DNA of 64,000 nucleotides, taken from NCBI GenBank assembly GCA_016715465.1, contig JADKAA010000029.1, positions 2,170,001 through 2,234,000 of the forward strand, read 5' to 3'. A program made the position numbers and the translations under genes. Numbering within the stretch: the stretch's first letter is position 1; each line of letters opens with the position of its first letter. Origin of the DNA: Saprospiraceae bacterium. GTDB taxonomy: Bacteria > Bacteroidota > Bacteroidia > Chitinophagales > Saprospiraceae. This document shows positions 18,041-24,749 of the stretch, in pieces. The notes under the pieces are model-generated. The model searched no databases. It was given only the letters and a program-made list of their open reading frames with translations, and had not been told where the DNA came from.

Positions 18041-20311
18041 ATGTTAGAAGAAAATAACATTGAAAACCCGGAAACTGAAACACCACAGGTAGAAGACCTG
18101 TCGAACATCAACGAGATTCTCGACATGGCACCAGCTACCGACCAGGCAACGGCACACGATGATTTCGACTGGTCAGTAGGCAAGCGAAACACACTGGCTT
18201 ACACCAAGGAGGAAAAAGAAGATTACCTCAACAAGTATGAGAAGACCCTCAACTCTATTGCAGAGTTCGAAGTCGTCAAAGGTAAGGTTTCTTCCATCCA
18301 TGATGGGGACGTCATCCTAGACATCAACTACAAATCAGATGGTCTTGTGCCCCTGTCAGAATTCAGAGACACACCAGATCTTAAAGTGGGTGACTACGTA
18401 GAAGTCTATGTCGAGAACAAAGAAGACATGAGGGGACAATTGGTTCTTTCCAGGAGAAAGGCCAAGTTACTTAAAGCCTGGGATACCCTGGTTGACTCAT
18501 ACAAAAATGGCACCATCATCAAGGGTTTTGTCATCAGCAAAACCAAAGGTGGTCTTATCGTGGATTGTTATGGCCTGGAGACATTCCTTCCGGGATCACA
18601 GATCGACGTGAAGCCCATCGTTGACTATGATGGATACGTAGGCAAAACCATGGAGTTCAAAGTAGTGAAGATCAACGAAGCCATTAAGAATGCCGTTGTA
18701 TCTCACAAGGCACTCATCGAAAGCGACCTCGCAGAACAAAGGGATGCCATCATCTCCGGGCTGGAAAAAGGTCAGGTATTGGAAGGTGTGGTCAAAAACA
18801 TCACCGACTTTGGTGCCTTTATGGACCTGGGTGGCGTAGATGGTTTGTTATACATCACCGATATTTCATGGGGAAGGATCAATCATCCAAACGAAGTTCT
18901 CGAACTCAACCAGAAAATCAATGTATGCGTGCTTGACTTTGATGAGGACAAGAAGAGAATCTCTCTTGGTCTGAAGCAACTTACTCCGCACCCTTGGGAT
19001 GTACTGGACAAAGGCATCAGCGAAGGCAGCGTAGTGAAGGGCAAGATCGTCAACATCGAAGACTATGGAGCTTTCCTCGAGATCATTCCGGGTGTAGAAG
19101 GTCTTATCCACGTATCGGAAGTTACCTGGAGCAACCAGCCTGTGAATGCAAGGGATTACTTCACCCTCGGCCAGGAATTTGAGGCCAAGGTGGTGACCCT
19201 CGACAGGGATGAGCGCAAAATGTCACTCAGTGTTAAACAACTTTCAAGCGATCCTTGGACCAGTGTATCTCAGAAATACGCGGTAGGTACCAGGCACACC
19301 GGTGAGGTGAAAAACCTTACTCCATATGGTGTCTTCATCGAATTGGAAGACGGCATTGGCGGTATGGTTCACATCTCTGATCTTTCATGGACCAAGCGAT
19401 ACAATCACCCATCTGAGTTTATCAAAGTAGGTGAAAAGATCGATGTGCAAGTGATCGAGTGCGATATAGACAACCGTAAACTTTCTTTAGGCCACAAACA
19501 ACTGGAAGAAAACCCATGGGATACTTTTGAAAATGTATTCCCTGTAGGTTCATACCACCAGGCGACCATCATCAAAAAAGATGACAGGGGCGCGGTCATC
19601 CAATTGCCTTATGGACTGGAAGCTTATGCTCCCGGCAAACACCTCAAGAAAGAGGACGGATCAACAGCCGGTATGGAGGAGACACTTACCTTCAAGGTAA
19701 TTGAATTCAACAGGGACGATAAGAAGATCATCGTTTCACATACCCGTTATGTAGATGACATCAGGAAAGAGGCTGAAGAAACCATGAAGTCTGAAGAAGA
19801 AAAAGCAAAGGACGATACCAGGAGGACAATCCAGAAAACCAATGAAAAGGTAGAAAGGGCGACACTTGGAGATCTGATGGGCTTTTCCCAAATCAAAGAA
19901 CAAGTTTCCGAAGTGACTCCTGAGCCAGCAAAAGCAGAAGCTCCGGCTCCGGTTGCGGAAGTACCCGTAACAGAAGCTCCGGCAGCGGAAGCACCTGCAG
20001 CACCAGCTGAAGAAGCTCCGGCAGCGGAAGCACCAGCCAAAGCAGCAGCTTCCTCAAAAGGCGATGACTTAAAAATCATCGAAGGCATTGGACCAAAGAT
20101 TGCAGAAATCCTCAATACCCATGGTGTGGTAACCTTTGCTGACCTGGCAAATACCACTGCCGACCAGATTAAGGTATGGATGGATGAAGCAGGATCAAGG
20201 TACAAAATGCACGACCCAACAACCTGGCCAGATCAGTCGGCAATGGCGAGAGATGGCAAGTGGGACGAACTGAAGGCATGGCAGGATAGCCACAAAGCAG
20301 GAAAAGAATAA
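18041..20311 (+). CDS. rpsA: 30S ribosomal protein S1 with C-terminal helix-hairpin-helix extension
   Basis: Binds mRNA on the 30S subunit for translation initiation. The 756 residues hold six S1 RNA-binding domains (about 77-142, 158-226, 244-314, 328-401, 415-488, 502-571); domains 3-5 carry the best-conserved cores such as DFGAFMDLGGVDGLLY. A charged helix and a long Ala/Pro/Glu-rich linker (about 625-672, repeats of EAPAAEAPA) lead to an extra 84-residue module (673-756) beginning DDLKIIEGIGPKIAEIL, a helix-hairpin-helix signature. Such an extension is not part of standard S1, which ends soon after the sixth domain. Start ATG 18041 follows from the mapped promoter. A strong terminator follows. 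Confidence 0.95.
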   Translation: MLEENNIENPETETPQVEDLSNINEILDMAPATDQATAHDDFDWSVGKRNTLAYTKEEKEDYLNKYEKTLNSIAEFEVVKGKVSSIHDGDVILDINYKSDGLVPLSEFRDTPDLKVGDYVEVYVENKEDMRGQLVLSRRKAKLLKAWDTLVDSYKNGTIIKGFVISKTKGGLIVDCYGLETFLPGSQIDVKPIVDYDGYVGKTMEFKVVKINEAIKNAVVSHKALIESDLAEQRDAIISGLEKGQVLEGVVKNITDFGAFMDLGGVDGLLYITDISWGRINHPNEVLELNQKINVCVLDFDEDKKRISLGLKQLTPHPWDVLDKGISEGSVVKGKIVNIEDYGAFLEIIPGVEGLIHVSEVTWSNQPVNARDYFTLGQEFEAKVVTLDRDERKMSLSVKQLSSDPWTSVSQKYAVGTRHTGEVKNLTPYGVFIELEDGIGGMVHISDLSWTKRYNHPSEFIKVGEKIDVQVIECDIDNRKLSLGHKQLEENPWDTFENVFPVGSYHQATIIKKDDRGAVIQLPYGLEAYAPGKHLKKEDGSTAGMEETLTFKVIEFNRDDKKIIVSHTRYVDDIRKEAEETMKSEEEKAKDDTRRTIQKTNEKVERATLGDLMGFSQIKEQVSEVTPEPAKAEAPAPVAEVPVTEAPAAEAPAAPAEEAPAAEAPAKAAASSKGDDLKIIEGIGPKIAEILNTHGVVTFADLANTTADQIKVWMDEAGSRYKMHDPTTWPDQSAMARDGKWDELKAWQDSHKAGKE

Positions 20312-20334
20312 GTTCTATTCTTTGCGATAAAAAC

Positions 20335-20370
20335 AAAGCCGCTCTCCTTCCGGGGAGCGGCTTTTGTTTT
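20335..20370 (+). terminator. Terminator of rpsA
   Basis: AAAGCCGCTC (20335-20344) pairs with GAGCGGCTTT (20355-20364), with further pairing toward a TTCC-type loop, and is followed by TTTTGTTTT. It lies 23 bases past the S1 stop codon. Confidence 0.9.
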
Positions 20371-20455
20371 AAAATGAACTTCCTTGATTGGACACCCGGT
20401 AATTTCCCCTTGCACTTAACTTCACAGGGTAGCTTATAAATCAGTGACAGAGTGT

Positions 20456-20463
20456 TACTTTTG
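20456..20463 (+). promoter_or_regulatory. -7 promoter box for the glycosyltransferase gene
   Basis: TACTTTTG fits TAnnTTTG and ends four bases before a GTG codon at 20468. It places the start of transcription at or beside that GTG and makes an upstream GTG at 20444 unlikely as translation start. Confidence 0.5.
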
Positions 20464-20467
20464 CATC

Positions 20468-22003
20468 GTGTCAACCCTCAACAAAATATCCGTTACCATC
20501 GTTGCCAAAGATGCTGCCCGAACCATTGGCCAGTGTTTGGAGGCGCTCACTGAATTTGATGAAGTAGTCGTAGTGCTCGACCGGTCCAGCACGGATTTGA
20601 CGGCAGAGATAGTGAAGGGCTATACAAACGTCGCGCTTTTTCATTCAGATTTCGAGGGCTTTGGTAAAATCAAACAATACGCAGTATCCTGTGCCGGCAA
20701 TGACTGGATCCTATCCATCGATGCAGACGAAGTAGTGAGTCATTCTTTATTAAATAGGTTGCGTGCACTGGTTTTGGATCCAACACATGTGTATGCGCCG
20801 TTGCGTCACAATCATTACAAGGGCAGGCACATCGATGCCTGTGGCTGGAACCACGACTATCCTGTGCGGTTATTTAACAGAACCGCCACTTCTTTTACGA
20901 ATGCCAGGATACACGAGGCCGTAATAACAACAGGCATGCCGGTCATCAAACTTAAAGAAGCGATACTTCACTATGCTTATACTTCAGAAAGTGAACTTCA
21001 ACAAAAGGCAGAAAGATATGCAAGCTTGTATGCGGAAGAAAACTACCGGAGAAAACATACATGTTTTATCAAAACAGCGCTGAAAACAAGCTTTACTTTT
21101 TTCAAAGATTTTTTTCTTCGCAAAGGTTTGCTTTACGGTTGGGATGGATTTACCATTGCATGGTATAATGCATTGGGTGTTTACCTGAAATACAGTAAAC
21201 TTGATGCAACCAATAAGGACCTGCAAATATCCCTGATCATTTCTACCTACAACCGGCCTGATGCCCTTCGCCTGGTTTTGGAAAGTATATGCCGACAGCA
21301 CCGCTTGCCCGACCAGGTCATCATAGCAGATGATGGCAGTTCCGGGGAAACCCAAAAGGTAATAGAAACCTTTGCCACTAAATTACCTGATATGGCACAT
21401 GTCTGGCATGAAGATAAGGGTTTCAGGTTGGCCGACATTCGCAACAAAGCAATAAAAGCAGCCAAACATCCTTTCATTTCGATGGTAGATGGCGATATGG
21501 TGTTGCACCCCGACTTTATGCTCACCATTTACAGGCTCGCCATAAAAAATACCATGTTACAGGGTAAACGGGTTTTACTTGGGCAAAAAATTACCGGTCA
21601 ATTGCTTCAAGGGGCACGATCGTCAGTTGGATTTTTTTCACCTGACATCCTGAACCGGTGGAATACCATAAGCCTGCCTTCGCTATCCTCGCTGATCAGC
21701 AGAAAGTACAATAAGATCAAAGGCGTTAAAGGCTGCAGCATGCATTTCTGGAAAGAAGATGCCGAACGCATCAACGGTTTTAATGAGGCCTTTGTTGGCT
21801 GGGGAAGAGAAGACAGTGAATTTGTTTGCCGTTTGCTCAATGCAGGGGTAACACGAAAGAACATCATCGTTGGAGCGGTGGCATATCATTTATACCATAA
21901 TGAGGCAAGCAGAGAAATGCTTCTTGAAAACGACCGCATTTTGGAACAATGCATCAGCAATGAGACCAGGTGGTGCGATTTTGGACTTCAGCAACCTATA
22001 TGA
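20468..22003 (+). CDS. Fused protein with two GT2-type glycosyltransferase domains
   Basis: About 511 residues with two GT-A glycosyltransferases in one chain. The N-terminal domain (about 5-235) begins ISVTIVAKDAARTIGQCLEAL and has LSIDADEVV (DxD), resembling the WaaE/KdtX-type lipopolysaccharide core glucosyltransferases. The C-terminal domain (about 252-500) begins LQISLIISTYNRPDALRLVL, has MVDGDMVLHPDF and the acceptor-side motif GWGREDSEF of galactosyltransferase-like GT2 enzymes. Probably both act in surface polysaccharide or lipid A core assembly on the cytoplasmic side. Sugar donors and acceptors are unknown. The start is GTG 20468 on promoter evidence. No other glycan genes are adjacent. 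Confidence 0.87.
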   Translation: MSTLNKISVTIVAKDAARTIGQCLEALTEFDEVVVVLDRSSTDLTAEIVKGYTNVALFHSDFEGFGKIKQYAVSCAGNDWILSIDADEVVSHSLLNRLRALVLDPTHVYAPLRHNHYKGRHIDACGWNHDYPVRLFNRTATSFTNARIHEAVITTGMPVIKLKEAILHYAYTSESELQQKAERYASLYAEENYRRKHTCFIKTALKTSFTFFKDFFLRKGLLYGWDGFTIAWYNALGVYLKYSKLDATNKDLQISLIISTYNRPDALRLVLESICRQHRLPDQVIIADDGSSGETQKVIETFATKLPDMAHVWHEDKGFRLADIRNKAIKAAKHPFISMVDGDMVLHPDFMLTIYRLAIKNTMLQGKRVLLGQKITGQLLQGARSSVGFFSPDILNRWNTISLPSLSSLISRKYNKIKGVKGCSMHFWKEDAERINGFNEAFVGWGREDSEFVCRLLNAGVTRKNIIVGAVAYHLYHNEASREMLLENDRILEQCISNETRWCDFGLQQPI

Positions 22004-22066
22004 CACTGGTCAGTTTACCTACATATCGGGGATATATGCCCGTATCTTTATACAAACCCAGCGACA

Positions 22067-22933
22067 ATGCCAAAGACCATTCAGATTATCGACGGCGTAG
22101 AGGTAGGTGTATCTTCCCCTGACAAAGAATTTTGGCCGGAGGGCATAACCAAAACGGATGTAATAAAGTATTATCATTTGGTTTTACCGCCGATGATGCC
22201 ACTTGTCAAAAATCGACCCCTTGCCCTCATTCGTTATCCGGAAGGACTCACCGGCGAACATTTTTATTTTAAACACCGTCCGGAACAAGCACCGGAATGG
22301 CTTCCCCGATGCGACTATAACGAAGTGACCTATATGTGTGTACAAAAAGAAGCCGACCTCGTATATATGGTCAATCTGGCTGCGCTTGAAATTCACACCA
22401 TGAATATAAGTTGTGACCGACTCAGTCATCCGGATACGATGATCTTTGACCTGGACCCGGGTCCCTATACTGATTTTGAAAGCCTCAAACTCAGCTGCGA
22501 AAAGTTATGTACATTTTTGGAAGAGCGGGCCTTTCATCCCTTCGTAAAGACCAGTGGCAGCAGGGGTTTGCACATTTATATACCCATTAAACCCACACGG
22601 CAGCACAAAGCTGTGGTTGACACTGCCCGGAAATTGGGTAAAGATTTTTTATTACAACATCCAGATGTTTCGCTCGAATTATCAAAGGAAAAAAGGGGCG
22701 ACAAGATCTTCATCGACGTAAACCGGAATCATCCGGGCCAGCATTGTGTGGCTCCATTCAGCACCCGGGCAAAAGCCGGTGCTCCGGTGAGTATGCCGAT
22801 TCTGAGAAAAGACGTGCTTTCGCTGAAATCGCCGGCAGAATTTACGATACATAATGCACATGCGTATATGGTAAAATACCAGCCATGGCACGACTTTACT
22901 TCAGCTGCCGTGGATTTGCCGGGACGAAAGTAG
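22067..22933 (+). CDS. Stand-alone LigD-type polymerase/primase (NHEJ polymerase domain)
   Basis: An archaeo-eukaryotic primase-fold polymerase of 288 residues matching the polymerase domain of bacterial LigD, which fills gaps and adds ribonucleotides during end joining. Visible motifs: the metal-binding IFDLDPG (D128, D130), the nucleotide-binding KTSGSRGLHIYIP (161-173, H169) and the third acidic site FIDVNRN (D217). The chain is only the polymerase module: no ligase or phosphoesterase domain is attached, and neither Ku nor a ligase gene is in the window. Free-standing LigD-polymerase homologs are known. It follows the glycosyltransferase gene by 63 bases, on the same strand. Confidence 0.9.
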   Translation: MPKTIQIIDGVEVGVSSPDKEFWPEGITKTDVIKYYHLVLPPMMPLVKNRPLALIRYPEGLTGEHFYFKHRPEQAPEWLPRCDYNEVTYMCVQKEADLVYMVNLAALEIHTMNISCDRLSHPDTMIFDLDPGPYTDFESLKLSCEKLCTFLEERAFHPFVKTSGSRGLHIYIPIKPTRQHKAVVDTARKLGKDFLLQHPDVSLELSKEKRGDKIFIDVNRNHPGQHCVAPFSTRAKAGAPVSMPILRKDVLSLKSPAEFTIHNAHAYMVKYQPWHDFTSAAVDLPGRK

Positions 22934-22993
22934 TGACACTGCTGGTATGGAAAAACAAATTTCGTGCGGTAAAGCAGGATGAAGGTTCAGAAA

Positions 22994-24193
22994 CTACTTA
23001 ACCCTGGCCTTCTTCATCCAATCGCTTATCTTATTGTAATCCGGATTTTCCTGTCTCAGTTCCTGGTTGATGAGCAGTTGGTAAGCTTCGATCATCTTTG
23101 ATTTCACGACTTGAACGGTCTCCTTGCCGGTCTGGTCGTCGAAGGTAATAATGGTGTCGATGACCTCAACGGCATTGGGATATAACTTTACCAGTTCAGC
23201 CTCCTTATATGGCCGTTTATACACCCTGGTCATTTCTTTATTGGTCAGCGGATCGTAGGAGATGACCGTGTCAACGGACTCCATTGACTTTTCTTTTCTG
23301 GCTGGGGGAATAGTGTCCAGTCCACTCGTTTCAGTCTTTGCCGGCACATAGCTGTGCTTCGTTTCGAAAGAGAACAAGGATAACATTCCCAGGAGAAGCA
23401 GGCCATAAGCGGCATAGCGGTGTGGGATAAAGGGTAGCCTTTTTTCGCGTAACATCATGGTAACTCTATTTTTTAGGTATGAAGAAAACTGGTTGTATAA
23501 TTCTGCCTGTTTGTCCACTGGAATTTGTGCCATCAGCAATCGACTCAGCGCTTGTTTGCCGCGTTGAACAGCAATGGCCTCATCGCAGATGTATTCGTGA
23601 TTTGTTTTCATTTCCCTGCACAGCATGTGCGCAAATGGGTGGACCCAGAGCAGGGCTTTAAATACCGATGATGCCAGCAGATCCAGGCTGTGGTACTGGT
23701 CGGCATGGATCTTTTCGTGTTCCAGGATGATGGCATCAATGGCAGACAGTTCTTTAACAAAGATCCAGTTGAAAAAGCTGCAGGGAGCAAACACGGATGC
23801 CGACTGGAAGATCACATACTTTCCATCGACATGCGCGGGAGCGGTTGATGCCAATCGCAGGATGGAAAAAAATTGAACCAGGGTCCGGGACAGGAAAAAC
23901 AAAGTACCGGTCAAATAAAGACCCATAAGGGCAGGCCACACCCAGTGCCGGTTTGCCACGGTACCGGAAAAAAGGTCAGGGTTTGCCACATTTTTGATCG
24001 TGGGTAGAGGTGAGGTAAGTTCCCATACTTCGATGGAGAGCAGGGGAAAACAAAGGCTTGCGATCATGATCGCCCATAGGGCCAGGCGGTTCCAGATAAA
24101 TTTTGGACTCGAAGCCAGGTAAAAATGATAAAAACCGTACAGCAACGTAAGGATGATCAGCGATTTTCCCGTAAAGACACCAAAACTATCCAT
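22994..24193 (-). CDS. BlaR1/MecR1-like M56 membrane metallopeptidase
   Basis: Integral-membrane zinc peptidase of 399 residues, expected to receive an envelope signal and relieve repression by the BlaI-like partner. Hydrophobic segments lie near 10-27, 38-52, 85-105 and 260-275; the catalytic site is HEKIH (159-163), with the third ligand region NHEYICDE (198-205). The domain after the last membrane span is not the penicillin-binding sensor of true BlaR1. It is a short tail of about 125 residues carrying a duplicated motif (DTVISYDPLTNKEMTRV at 308 and DTIITFDDQTGKETVQV at 346). It overlaps the regulator gene by 8 bases, so the two are cotranscribed. The signal is unknown. Confidence 0.88.
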   Translation of the reverse strand: MDSFGVFTGKSLIILTLLYGFYHFYLASSPKFIWNRLALWAIMIASLCFPLLSIEVWELTSPLPTIKNVANPDLFSGTVANRHWVWPALMGLYLTGTLFFLSRTLVQFFSILRLASTAPAHVDGKYVIFQSASVFAPCSFFNWIFVKELSAIDAIILEHEKIHADQYHSLDLLASSVFKALLWVHPFAHMLCREMKTNHEYICDEAIAVQRGKQALSRLLMAQIPVDKQAELYNQFSSYLKNRVTMMLREKRLPFIPHRYAAYGLLLLGMLSLFSFETKHSYVPAKTETSGLDTIPPARKEKSMESVDTVISYDPLTNKEMTRVYKRPYKEAELVKLYPNAVEVIDTIITFDDQTGKETVQVVKSKMIEAYQLLINQELRQENPDYNKISDWMKKARVK

Positions 24194-24551
24194 GATTTTT
24201 TTGATTTAGGGCTTTGACAATTTTTTTAAGTTCTTTCAAATCAAGCTCTTCTTCTTCCATGAAGTACGAAAGCAACTCGCTTTTATTGGACTTGAGGTAG
24301 GTGTGGTAAAATTTTTTAAAAAAAGACCGCAAATAATCTTCTTTTTTGATCAGTGGATAGTATTGGTGGGATTTACCAAACCGGGTATAGGCCAGATTTC
24401 CTTCCTTTTCCAGTTTGCGGATGGTGGAAAGCACGGTGTTGTATGGCGGTTTTGGGTCTTTTAAAAAGGCCATGATTTCTTTTGGAAAGGCTTTGCCCAG
24501 CTGCCAGAACAGCTGCATGATGTCTTCTTCCAGCGGGGATAATGAGTTCAT
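24186..24551 (-). CDS. BlaI/MecI/CopY-family transcriptional repressor
   Basis: A 121-residue winged-helix repressor: LSPLEEDIMQLFWQLGKAF, then the recognition helix PPYNTVLSTIRKLEKEGNL and the wing YTRFGKSHQYYPL, followed by a C-terminal dimerisation region (about 75-121) where the partner peptidase would cleave. It is the first gene of a two-gene operon with the M56 peptidase. A perfect dyad directly upstream is its likely operator, implying autoregulation. No beta-lactamase gene is nearby, so the controlled targets lie elsewhere or are the pair itself. Start ATG 24551. Confidence 0.93.
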   Translation of the reverse strand: MNSLSPLEEDIMQLFWQLGKAFPKEIMAFLKDPKPPYNTVLSTIRKLEKEGNLAYTRFGKSHQYYPLIKKEDYLRSFFKKFYHTYLKSNKSELLSYFMEEEELDLKELKKIVKALNQKNHG

Positions 24552-24561
24552 ATTTTCGTTA

Positions 24562-24594
24562 TTACAGTGTAAATATAGTTTATATAACTATATT
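24562..24594 (-). promoter_or_regulatory. Probable operator/promoter of the BlaI-BlaR1-like operon
   Basis: Two abutting palindromes upstream of the repressor start: TTACA-G-TGTAA (24562-24572), which resembles the TACA/TGTA core of BlaI and MecI boxes, and AATATAGTT-TATAT-AACTATATT (24572-24594), a perfect 9-bp dyad. The words tcgttattac occur on both sides (24556 and 24596). Position 11-43 bases ahead of the ATG fits autorepression. Confidence 0.65.
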
Positions 24595-24749
24595 ATCGTT
24601 ATTACTAAATAAAATTTATAAAAAATAAACTGACCTTAATAGGCAATGCATATACTTTGAAGGGCATTTTACTTTACATCCAGGTTCACATTGACCGTCA
24701 ATTAGTTCCTATTTCTTGTTATTTTTACCCAATCCAAATCCAACAGAGA

